Source: Desulfuromonadales bacterium
GTDB lineage: Bacteria; Desulfobacterota; Desulfuromonadia; Desulfuromonadales; Syntrophotaleaceae
Reading direction: 5' to 3'
Length of the DNA stretch: 41,417 bases
Assembly (NCBI GenBank): GCA_030613545.1
Contig: JAUWLU010000005.1
Coordinates: 1-41,417 of the forward strand
The translations under genes were made by a program, and so were the position numbers. Below, in pieces: positions 9,345-16,562 of this stretch (its first letter is position 1; each line of letters begins with the position of its first letter). A model generated the notes under the pieces. The model had not been told where the DNA came from and did no database searches. It saw nothing but the letters and a program-made list of their open reading frames with translations.

Positions 9345-10442
9345 TCAGCCGTTGGAAACCATTTTCGGCAGCGCGGCGCTCATCCCGAACAGTTCTTCAA
9401 AAATCGCCGCCACGGTGGTAATGCGGTCGGCTTTCCAGGCATTGCTGCCACAAAACACCAGGCCATTGACCACGTCGCCACGTTGAGCGCGATCCAGCGC
9501 CTCGACAATGCAGAACCGCTCCCGGTTCTCCTTGAACGTGCAGCGGTGCAAGCAATTACTCAGGCAACGCTGGCCGGCGGCCAACTGACCCTCGCGAATC
9601 TGCTCGAGGTGCTTGATGATGGCCCGACCGGGAAGACCGGCAGGACTCATCACCAGACCGATATCCTCCGGTCGGCAGTCGAGATAAGCCTGTTTGAAGG
9701 CCAAATCCGCGTCGCACTCTTCAGTGCAGACAAAACGGCTGGCCATCTGTACAGCGTCAGCGCCCTGGGCCAGAGCCCGCTCCATATCGGCCTGATCCCA
9801 GATGCCACCAGCGGCAATAACCGGAACCTCGGCTTGCCAGGTCTCCCTAAAATAGGCCTTGACGGCACGTACCGTAGCATACTGATCGTATTGGCCGGTA
9901 CCGATATTTTCCAGCTTTTCACCAAGATGACCACCGGCGGTATCGGGATCTTCGACCACCACCGCATCGGGCAGCCGACCGTAATTTTTGTGCCATTTGC
10001 GCGCAATCAATTCTGCCGCGCGACTCGACGAGACGATGGGTATCAGGGCCACGTCGGGGAAGCGGTCGGCAGTAAGACCCGGCAACTGCATGGGCAGCCC
10101 GGCACCGCTGACGATGAACTTGGCTCCAGCCTCGCAGGCTGCTATCACCATCTCAGCGTAATTGGTCACAGCGACCATGCAATTGACCCCGATCACCCCT
10201 TCCGGCGCGATAGCGTAGGCCTTGCGGATTTCGTCCTGAAAAGCCAAAGGATCAGCCGCGGCCAGATTACGACCGTTGAAGTGGCGGCTGTTGACACCGA
10301 TACCGGCTGCCGCCACGGTGCCGAAGCCCCCGCAACGGGCAACATGGCCGGCCAGACGGCCCGCGGAAATACGCACGCCCATGCCGCCGAGCACCAGGGG
10401 AAAGGGGGCACTATGACGGCCGATAGTCAGACTATGATTCAC
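9345..10442 (-). CDS. Nitronate monooxygenase / FabK-like FMN flavoprotein
   Basis: A TIM-barrel flavoprotein of the 2-nitropropane dioxygenase family, about 365 residues. Landmarks are the N-terminal [20 protein letters not shown], the FIVSGAGLP strand, the [14 protein letters not shown] flavin/substrate loop, and [30 protein letters not shown] for phosphate binding. A C-terminal CLSNCLHRC stretch adds extra cysteines of unknown role. An ATG exists at 10451 but has no ribosome site; GTG 10442 has AGGA eight bases upstream, so I favour it. The gene is monocistronic with its own terminator. Substrate is unknown: the family includes nitronate oxidases and enoyl-ACP reductases. Confidence 0.8.
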   Translation of the reverse strand: MNHSLTIGRHSAPFPLVLGGMGVRISAGRLAGHVARCGGFGTVAAAGIGVNSRHFNGRNLAAADPLAFQDEIRKAYAIAPEGVIGVNCMVAVTNYAEMVIAACEAGAKFIVSGAGLPMQLPGLTADRFPDVALIPIVSSSRAAELIARKWHKNYGRLPDAVVVEDPDTAGGHLGEKLENIGTGQYDQYATVRAVKAYFRETWQAEVPVIAAGGIWDQADMERALAQGADAVQMASRFVCTEECDADLAFKQAYLDCRPEDIGLVMSPAGLPGRAIIKHLEQIREGQLAAGQRCLSNCLHRCTFKENRERFCIVEALDRAQRGDVVNGLVFCGSNAWKADRITTVAAIFEELFGMSAALPKMVSNG

Positions 10443-10615
10443 AGCTAACATCCTGAATATGAGGGTTTACGAAACTAAAAGCCATGATCTGCCATGACTT
10501 GAATCAAATACTACCACCGGCTGGCCTGCAGCAAATGTAATAGTTGTGTAAAAAGAGCCCTGCCTTCCAGCCAAAAAGCCTTGTTCCCACTGGACCGCAG
10601 TGGTAAGAAAGCAGT

Positions 10616-11578
10616 ATGAAATTCTTACGCCGTCTCGTCAGTCCCCTGATCGTCTTTATCGGTATCCAGCTCGCCTGGGTGCTGGTGGTTGTGTTCTGGA
10701 TCTCGTGGTTTGTACGCAACAACCGCAAACTGAGGACCCTGGCAGAAAAATATGGCCCGGGATTGCCCCAGGGCGGTCTCGACTGGCTGCTCCTCGTCGA
10801 AGTCCTGGTGCTGCTGATAGCGATCTTGGCCGGGGTCTATGTGATCTTTCTCTACTGGCGACGTCAGACCGCCCTGGCCCAGGAGCAGCGAAACTTTATC
10901 TCCCAGGTCAGCCACGAATTTAAAACACCGCTGGCCTCCCTGCAGCTGCACCTCGAAACCATTCGCCTGCGCCGGCCGGACCAGCAGCAACTCGACTTCT
11001 TTCTCGGAACCATGCTCGAAGATACCGTGCGCCTGCGCAGCCTGGTCGACAACCTGCTCGACGCCAGCCGACTGGAACAGAAACGCATCCGTCTCGACCT
11101 GAAACCCGACAACCTCTCGCACCTGCTGACGGAATTTTTTCAGCAGAAAGCCGCAACCCTGCCAGCAGAAGCCCACATGACCCTGGATCTGGCTCCCGAC
11201 CTTCATGCCCGCATCGACCGTGCGGCGATGCAGATGGTGCTGCGGAATCTGCTGGAAAATGCCCTGCTCTACTCCGACGGTCCGCCCGTCATTCGTGTCA
11301 GTCTCAAGGCAGAGGGTTCCCGCTGTCACCTGTGTTTTTCCGACCAGGGACGGGGGATCGCGGCCAAGGACAGAAAAAAAGTCTTCCGCATGTTCTACCG
11401 CGTTCGCAAAAGCGATGAAACCATTCGCGGATCGGGCCTCGGTCTGTTTATCGTCAAAGCCGTCATCTGGCGTCACAAGGGCAAGGTCTGGCTTGAGAGC
11501 GAGGGGCTGGGGCACGGCACCAGCTTCCACATCCTGCTACCGCGTATCGAGCCAGCCGAAGGAGCCGGCCATGATTGA
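10616..11578 (+). CDS. Membrane sensor histidine kinase (PhoR-like, short sensor)
   Basis: A 320-residue kinase with two predicted membrane helices (about 13-33 and 57-80) separated by only some 23 residues, so there is little periplasmic sensor and the signal is probably sensed in or near the membrane. The H-box SQVSHEFKTPLASLQ places the phospho-His at H100. N (RNLLENALLYS), G1 (DQGRGI), F (FRMFYR) and G2 (GSGLGLFIV) boxes follow. The stop overlaps the start of the response regulator by 8 bases, so the pair is translationally coupled. The input signal is unknown. Confidence 0.9.
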   Translation: MKFLRRLVSPLIVFIGIQLAWVLVVVFWISWFVRNNRKLRTLAEKYGPGLPQGGLDWLLLVEVLVLLIAILAGVYVIFLYWRRQTALAQEQRNFISQVSHEFKTPLASLQLHLETIRLRRPDQQQLDFFLGTMLEDTVRLRSLVDNLLDASRLEQKRIRLDLKPDNLSHLLTEFFQQKAATLPAEAHMTLDLAPDLHARIDRAAMQMVLRNLLENALLYSDGPPVIRVSLKAEGSRCHLCFSDQGRGIAAKDRKKVFRMFYRVRKSDETIRGSGLGLFIVKAVIWRHKGKVWLESEGLGHGTSFHILLPRIEPAEGAGHD

Positions 11579-12278
11579 CCCCTATATCCTGCTGGTTGAA
11601 GATGAACTCCATATCGCCCAGGGCTTGAAGTTCAATCTGGAAATGGAAGGCTTTGTGGTTGAGCATGTTACCACCGGCGAACAGGCCGTGGCCAAAAAGC
11701 CCTGGGCCGGTTGCTGTCTGGTCATTCTCGACCTGATGCTCCCCGGCATGGATGGGCTGCAGGTGTGCCGTACCATTCGCCAGGGCAATCTCCAACTGCC
11801 GATCCTGATGCTGACCGCCATGGGCAAGGAACAGGATCGCATTGCCGGACTGGCCGAGGGGGCCGATGACTACCTGACCAAGCCCTTCAGCCTCGATGAG
11901 TTTCTGTTGCGGGTCAAAGGCATTCTGCGCCGGGCCGGCTGGTATCGCCCGAAAACGGTCGTGGAGGAGTGTTACACCTTTGCCGGAAATCGGGTCTACC
12001 TGCAGCAGCAGCGCGCGGTCACCGACAACAAGGAAATCACCCTGACCGAACTCGAAACCCGCATGCTGCAGGTTTTCTTTGTCCACGAAGGCGAGGTTCT
12101 GTCCCGAGCAAAACTGCTCGAATCGGTGTGGGGAGTCGCGCCGGACACGGAGACACGTACTCTGGATAATTTTATCGTCCGGCTGCGCAAATATTTTGAA
12201 AAGCGACCGAGCCATCCGCAGCACTTTGTTACCGTGCGCGGGCGGGGCTACCGCTTTCAACGACAAGCGAAGCGCTGA
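11571..12278 (+). CDS. OmpR/PhoB-family response regulator
   Basis: A 235-residue two-domain regulator. The receiver has D54 in VILDLMLPGMDG, T81-type switch residue in LMLTAMG and K in TKPFS. The C-terminal winged helix (about 135-232) ends in the usual LDNFIVRLRKYFEK...FVTVRGRGYRF. It starts inside the end of the kinase gene with GGAG upstream and shares its transcript, which ends at the strong terminator 12283-12325. It should bind direct-repeat operators when phosphorylated; targets are not evident here. Confidence 0.93.
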   Translation: MIDPYILLVEDELHIAQGLKFNLEMEGFVVEHVTTGEQAVAKKPWAGCCLVILDLMLPGMDGLQVCRTIRQGNLQLPILMLTAMGKEQDRIAGLAEGADDYLTKPFSLDEFLLRVKGILRRAGWYRPKTVVEECYTFAGNRVYLQQQRAVTDNKEITLTELETRMLQVFFVHEGEVLSRAKLLESVWGVAPDTETRTLDNFIVRLRKYFEKRPSHPQHFVTVRGRGYRFQRQAKR

Positions 12279-12282
12279 TTCC

Positions 12283-12325
12283 AAACGACAGAAGGGGGAG
12301 CCAATGGCTCCCCCTTCTGTCGTTT
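12283..12325 (+). terminator. Very strong hairpin terminator after the two-component operon
   Basis: The arms 12283-12302 and 12306-12325 are perfectly complementary over 20 bp with a 3-nt AAT loop; the outer part is AAACGACAG/CTGTCGTTT. It begins 4 bases after the stop codon. Confidence 0.92.
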
Positions 12326-12343
12326 AGACAGTAGCTAATTTTT

Positions 12344-12426
12344 GATGGCGTCGCAAAAAGTCCACCCTACTACGTTGCAGGTCGAAATTTTTGCTTAGCC
12401 ATCACATGACTTTTTGCGAAAGCATC
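12344..12426 (+). repeat. Long imperfect palindrome repeat, copy B (internally deleted, 83 bp)
   Basis: Both ends match copies A and C (GATGGCGTCGCAAAAAGTC... and ...GACTTTTTGCGAAAGCATC), but the central nested hairpin of about 69 bp is missing. The junction lies at a short TGCAG/TGTAG similarity seen in the full copies, consistent with a deletion by slippage. It sits between the convergent response regulator and sulfite reductase genes, 19 bases after a strong terminator. Confidence 0.88.
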
Positions 12427-12435
12427 AGATTTTAG

Positions 12436-13098
12436 CTATCCTAAAATCTCTTTGCGAAAGGCGTCGATGCCCATCTCGTTGATAAATTTGCCAATCCGGC
12501 CCCGCTTGTTGAGCTTTTTGAACCACTCGACAACCTTATCCATGATTGCCATGGCTTCCTCATCGCTGGGGATATGCTCGGCCAGTTTCAGCGAAAGGCG
12601 CGGCATGCCGCCGCCGTTTCCGCCGACCATGACGTTCCAGCCCTTCGGCGTACCGATCAGGCCCACATCCTTGATGCAGGCTTCGGCGCAGTCGTTGGCG
12701 CAGCCGGAAACGCCCATCTTGAATTTCCAGGGCAGCTCCAGACCGTGGTATTTTTCGTCGAGCTGCATGCCGACACCAACGGAATCCTGCTGGCCGCGTT
12801 TGCAGAAGGTGGTACCCGGGCAGATCTTGACCGAGCGTACGCAAAGACCGATGGCCGCACCCGGCTTCTGGTCCAAAGCTTCCCAAACCGCATCGAGTTT
12901 TTCCTCGGCCAGGCCGACGATGGCAATCCGCTGGGCACCGGTTATTTTAAGCACCTGGGCATCAAAACGTTCGGCCACATCGGCGATCTTGCGCAGGGCA
13001 GCCGGGGAAATCACGCCACCGGGGATATGCGGGGCTATGGCATAGGTTTCCTTGTCTCGCTGAACAATGGCGCCTTTTTCCAGAATGTCTTTTTTCAT
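12436..13098 (-). CDS. Assimilatory-type low-molecular-weight sulfite reductase (siroheme/4Fe-4S)
   Basis: A 220-residue single-half sulfite/nitrite reductase. Normal sulfite reductases have two such halves or two subunits; this length matches the roughly 23-27 kDa assimilatory-type enzymes described from Desulfovibrio vulgaris and Desulfuromonas acetoxidans. Siroheme and cluster ligands are C93 and C99 (CPGTTFC) and C133 and C137 (CANDC). An N-terminal ferredoxin-like half domain (1-75) precedes. ATG 13098 is preceded by AGGAG ten bases upstream; the longer frame lacks support. An 8-bp hairpin (12428-12448) overlaps the last codons and stop. It is transcribed alone. It would reduce sulfite to sulfide in the cytosol; the electron donor is not encoded nearby. 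Confidence 0.85.
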   Translation of the reverse strand: MKKDILEKGAIVQRDKETYAIAPHIPGGVISPAALRKIADVAERFDAQVLKITGAQRIAIVGLAEEKLDAVWEALDQKPGAAIGLCVRSVKICPGTTFCKRGQQDSVGVGMQLDEKYHGLELPWKFKMGVSGCANDCAEACIKDVGLIGTPKGWNVMVGGNGGGMPRLSLKLAEHIPSDEEAMAIMDKVVEWFKKLNKRGRIGKFINEMGIDAFRKEILG

Positions 13099-13187
13099 AG
13101 CTGAGTTTCTCCTAAACAGCAAAATTCACAGGATATACAACAGACTCAAACCTTAGGCAGAACAGCTAAAATGATAACAGGCAAATC

Positions 13188-13559
13188 TTAGCCCGTACCC
13201 AGCAAATTGTCAACCGTCGCAAACAAATCATCGAGCTTGAAGGGCTTGACCAGATAATCATAGACGCCCAAGGCCGCAGCGCGGTCGCGCTCGGGTTGCT
13301 GGTCTTTGGCGGTCAGAATCATAAAGGGACAGAGTTTATAATCAGTGTTTTGCTGCAGATATTCAATGGTTTCAAAACCGTCCATACCGCCGGGCATCAT
13401 CAGATCGACAATAATCAGGTCGAAACACTGCTCCTGGGCCAGCTGCACCGCCCGTTCGCCGCTCTCCGCCAGAAAGACCTGCCGGTCTTCCCTGCGCAGA
13501 CTGATCTCCAGCAGCTGACGAATGATGGCCTGATCATCGACGACAAGTATCTTCTTCAC
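13188..13559 (-). CDS. Single-domain response regulator (CheY-like)
   Basis: A 123-residue stand-alone receiver: acidic D8/D9, phospho-acceptor D52 (LIIVDLMMPGGMDG), T in LTAKD and K in VKPFK. There is no output domain, so it would act by protein contact or in a phosphorelay. It starts with GTG, with AAGG about nine bases upstream, 54 bases after the kinase at 13614-15317, which is its likely phosphate donor. Confidence 0.88.
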   Translation of the reverse strand: MKKILVVDDQAIIRQLLEISLRREDRQVFLAESGERAVQLAQEQCFDLIIVDLMMPGGMDGFETIEYLQQNTDYKLCPFMILTAKDQQPERDRAAALGVYDYLVKPFKLDDLFATVDNLLGTG

Positions 13560-13589
13560 CCGACCACCTTCACTTCAAGGACCAAAACC

Positions 13590-13623
13590 CCTGCCATCAT
13601 CACCCTGCCATCATCACCCTGCC
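13590..13623. repeat. 14-bp tandem duplication at the kinase-regulator junction
   Basis: The unit CCTGCCATCATCAC occurs twice in tandem (13590-13603, 13604-13617) and a third partial CCTGCC follows. It spans the stop codon of the histidine kinase, so the duplication lengthened the gap to the response regulator without touching either protein's core. Confidence 0.85.
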
Positions 13624-15317
13624 GGCAGGGTAAAATGCACAACCGTGCCCTCACCGAAACAACTCTCCACCCAGATCCTGCCGCCATGAGCTTTGATGAT
13701 CTCCTGAACGATATTCATGCCGAGCCCTACCCCTTCAATGGCTGAGTTGGACGTATCGGCCCGGTAAAACTTATCAAAGATCCGCTGCAGCTGGTCTTCG
13801 CTCATACCGATGCCCTGATCTGCGATCGACACCTGAAAACCGCTGTCGCGGCGCTGCCCGGTAACCCGCACCGGACCGCCCTGGGGGGAGTATTTCACCG
13901 CGTTGCTGAGAATATTTTCCAACACCTGGCGCAACTTGACCCGGTCGCCGCAAACCACGGAGTCCTCCGGTTCCAGAGCAACCTCGAACAGATGGCGGTC
14001 CGACGTCCAGGAAAGTTGCGAGGTGGCCTGCTTAATAAGCTGCGACAGATCACAGGGCGTTTTCTGCAACACGAAGCCGGCCCCCGATTCGATGCGCGCC
14101 AGATCGAGCAGATCGTTGACGATCCGCGCCAGACTCTCGGATTGCTCGTGAATTATGGCCAGCATGGAGCGGCGCTGGGCATTCTCCAGGTCGGAACGGG
14201 CCAGCAGAATTTCAGAAAAGCCTTGGATCGAAGTCAAGGGGGTTCGTAATTCGTGAGCTGCGGTGGTAATGAATTCGGTCTTCATCGAATCGATTTCCCG
14301 CTCCCGGCTCACATCCCGCAACGTGGTAATGATCCCGCTGTGTCGATCTGTCTGATCGCGAATCGCCGACATTCGCGCCTGCAGAGCTCGCAGCTCCTTG
14401 CCGGCACTGTCGCACAGCTCGAATTCGAAGAGGTCCCCTGCCTCGCCACAGCGCAGGGCCTTGACCAGCTTCTCTGGCAACAACGCAGTTACACAGGGAT
14501 CGTCCACGGACCGATTGATCACCTGCTCGAAAGTAACCCCCAACAAAGACTCCGCCGAAGGATTCATAAGCACAATGCGGTGGCGGGTATCGGTCACGAT
14601 CAGACCGTCGCCAACGGACTTCAGAATACAGGCTATCTTGGCCCGCGCTTCCCGTGCCGAGACAAGGGCTTTTTTCAGCTCCTCTTCAGCCCCTTTACGA
14701 TCGGAAACGTCCTGCACCAAGCCGATGCCATAGAGGGGTTGCCGTCGATCATCGAACATCCAGGCACTGGTCACATGCCCCCAGACCAGCTTGCCGTCTT
14801 TGCAGACAAAACGTTTTTCGTAGTCGAAGGCTTCGCACTTGCCGGCGCGAATAGCCTCAAAACGCTCCCGAGTAGCGAGCAGGTCTTGAGGATGGGTCAG
14901 GTCAAACACTGTCAGGTGCTGCAGTTCTTCACGACTGTAACCGATAAAATCGCAGAAGGCCGAATTAACCTGCAGATACCGTCCTTCCAGGGTAATGGTG
15001 TTCATGCCGGCGGCGGCATGCTCAAAGATAGAGCGAAACAGTTCTTCGCTCTCCCGTAACCGGCCATCAAGACGCTGACACTGAACCATGCTCAGTTTCA
15101 GACGTTCATTGACTTCAGTCAGCTCCCGGGTACGCTGCTTGATCAAGGCCTCCAGGGCACCACCGCCCCCGCCCCCCTGGCCGGAGCAACGCCCCTTGGT
15201 CGGCGGCGATTGTCCTCCACCATTCCTGCTGCGCCGCGGTCCCGGCGCTGCAGCCTTCAGCAGACGTCGCCTAAGCGCCCGGCGCGATCGATTGACTGTA
15301 GATCTTCTGTTACCCAT
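13614..15317 (-). CDS. Soluble PAS-PAS sensor histidine kinase
   Basis: A 567-residue kinase with no membrane segment. A basic, Arg-rich N-terminus and a run of glycines (48-53) lead into a short coiled region, then a PAS/PAC domain (about 90-210), a second PAS (225-345), and the kinase core: H-box AAHELRTPLTSIQ with H355, N-box ENILSNAVKYS, G1 ADQGIGM, F-box IFDKFYRAD and G2 GVGLGMNIV. It likely senses a cytoplasmic signal (redox, small ligand) and passes phosphate to the receiver at 13188. ATG 15317 has its purine-rich site 22 bases away across a small hairpin (see 15318-15349). Confidence 0.88.
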   Translation of the reverse strand: MGNRRSTVNRSRRALRRRLLKAAAPGPRRSRNGGGQSPPTKGRCSGQGGGGGGALEALIKQRTRELTEVNERLKLSMVQCQRLDGRLRESEELFRSIFEHAAAGMNTITLEGRYLQVNSAFCDFIGYSREELQHLTVFDLTHPQDLLATRERFEAIRAGKCEAFDYEKRFVCKDGKLVWGHVTSAWMFDDRRQPLYGIGLVQDVSDRKGAEEELKKALVSAREARAKIACILKSVGDGLIVTDTRHRIVLMNPSAESLLGVTFEQVINRSVDDPCVTALLPEKLVKALRCGEAGDLFEFELCDSAGKELRALQARMSAIRDQTDRHSGIITTLRDVSREREIDSMKTEFITTAAHELRTPLTSIQGFSEILLARSDLENAQRRSMLAIIHEQSESLARIVNDLLDLARIESGAGFVLQKTPCDLSQLIKQATSQLSWTSDRHLFEVALEPEDSVVCGDRVKLRQVLENILSNAVKYSPQGGPVRVTGQRRDSGFQVSIADQGIGMSEDQLQRIFDKFYRADTSNSAIEGVGLGMNIVQEIIKAHGGRIWVESCFGEGTVVHFTLPAG

Positions 15318-15349
15318 GGCTATCGCAGAAGCGATACCGCCCCCTCCTC
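15318..15349 (-). promoter_or_regulatory. Ribosome site separated from the kinase ATG by a hairpin
   Basis: On the minus strand a strong AGGAGGGGG is followed by TATCGC-TTCT-GCGATA (15321-15336), then GCC and the ATG. With the 16-nt hairpin folded, the effective SD-AUG spacing becomes normal. The hairpin is seen directly; its role in start-site presentation is inference. Confidence 0.5.
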
Positions 15350-15470
15350 TTGAAAAAACAGCAGCAGCATCCCTGCCGACTATCTTTTTGCCCGGATTAA
15401 AGCTGGGGATGTCCCTAAGTGGCGTAGTTTAGCAGACAACATCGCTAATTCAAGGGCTCGGCTCATTTTT

Positions 15471-15510
15471 ACAACATTTCGTTGTCATTAGCGGGACAAC
15501 TATTTATAGT
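15471..15510 (+). promoter_or_regulatory. Sigma-70 promoter with overlapping palindrome before the OCD-family gene
   Basis: TTGTCA (15482-15487) and TATAGT (15505-15510) are 17 bp apart, giving a start near 15517. An inverted repeat ACAAC-N5-GTTGT (15471-15485) overlaps the -35 box and is a candidate operator. The rest of the 260-bp divergent gap holds nothing I recognise. Confidence 0.55.
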
Positions 15511-15577
15511 TTCTTTAATCGGAACACAGACTATATGCCTGACCGACGCAGGCCAGCGTTTCAAGGAGACTTAACCA

Positions 15578-16537
15578 ATGGCACTGTTTCTGACTGAAGA
15601 GGATGTTCGACAGGTCCTGACCATGCCCATGGCCGTCACGGCGGTTGAAGAGGTGCTGCGCGAAGTCAGCCTGGGTCGAGCGGTAAATATTCCGCGGCAG
15701 CGGACCCGAGTCCCCAAAGGGGCCCTGCATATCCTGCAGGGGGCGGTGGAGAGCCAGCAGATCATGGGCTACAAGGCGTACACGTCCACCAGGGAAGGCA
15801 ACCGCTTCCTGCTCTATCTCTACGACAGCAGTCACGGAAATCTGCAGGCGGTCATCGAAGCCGACTATCTCGGCATGATGCGCACCGGAGCCGCCAGCGG
15901 TGTCGCCAGCAAATGGCTGAGCCGCAACGATTCGACCACGGTCGGGCTGTTCGGCTCGGGCTGGCAGGCACAGGGTCAACTGGAAGCTCTCTGCTGCGTT
16001 CGGCCCATCTCCCGAGTCAAGGTTAAGGCCCGCAATGCTGAACGACTGGGCGATTTCTGCCGCCACAACAGCGATCGGCTCGGGATTCCCGTCGAGCCCT
16101 GTCAAGACGCTGAACAGGTCGTTCGAAACAGCGATATCGTCACCACTGTCACCACCGCCGCCGAACCGTTGATTCACTTTCCCTGGGTGGCAGAAGGCAC
16201 CCATCTCAATGCCGTCGGCAGCAACGCCCTGATCCGTCGCGAAATCGACGAAAAGACCATCCGCAGCTGCAGCCTGGTTACCGTCGATGCCCGGGATATC
16301 GCCGCTGGCGAGTGCGGCGACCTGTTGCCGCTGATCGAAAAGGGGCGCCTCAACTGGCGGCAGGTGGTAGAGCTGGGCGATATCATTGCCGGCCACGCCA
16401 GCGGCCGGACCGCCAGCGAACAGATCACCCTGTTCGAATCCCAGGGCATGGCCGTTCAGGACCTGATGGTCGGCACTCGGGTACTGGCTGCCGCCCGAGC
16501 GAAAGGCCTCGGCAAGGAACTGCCCTTCGGCAGTTGA
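15578..16537 (+). CDS. Ornithine cyclodeaminase / mu-crystallin family protein
   Basis: A 319-residue NAD(P)-dependent enzyme. K66 in GYKAY and R102 in MMRTGAASG match the substrate-binding/catalytic Lys and Arg of the family, and GLFGSGWQA (residues 124-131) is the Rossmann glycine motif. An ACEG-like late region has AVGSNAL and DIIAGHASGR. AAGGAG stands ten bases before the ATG. Family members include ornithine cyclodeaminase, alanine dehydrogenase and ketimine or delta1-pyrroline-2-carboxylate reductases; the substrate cannot be fixed from sequence. It is monocistronic and converges with priA 25 bases downstream. Confidence 0.85.
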   Translation: MALFLTEEDVRQVLTMPMAVTAVEEVLREVSLGRAVNIPRQRTRVPKGALHILQGAVESQQIMGYKAYTSTREGNRFLLYLYDSSHGNLQAVIEADYLGMMRTGAASGVASKWLSRNDSTTVGLFGSGWQAQGQLEALCCVRPISRVKVKARNAERLGDFCRHNSDRLGIPVEPCQDAEQVVRNSDIVTTVTTAAEPLIHFPWVAEGTHLNAVGSNALIRREIDEKTIRSCSLVTVDARDIAAGECGDLLPLIEKGRLNWRQVVELGDIIAGHASGRTASEQITLFESQGMAVQDLMVGTRVLAAARAKGLGKELPFGS

Positions 16538-16562
16538 ACAATCGCCGAGGCTTTATCCTTTT

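Noticed and set aside
13590-13623. Reading the CCTGCCATCATCAC duplication as a CRISPR-like or operator repeat
   Set aside because: Only two full units, directly adjacent without spacers, spanning a stop codon; a simple tandem duplication.
15515-16396. A 293-codon minus-strand frame opposite the OCD-family gene
   Set aside because: No recognisable domain, and it overlaps the divergent promoter; the plus-strand protein has family residues.
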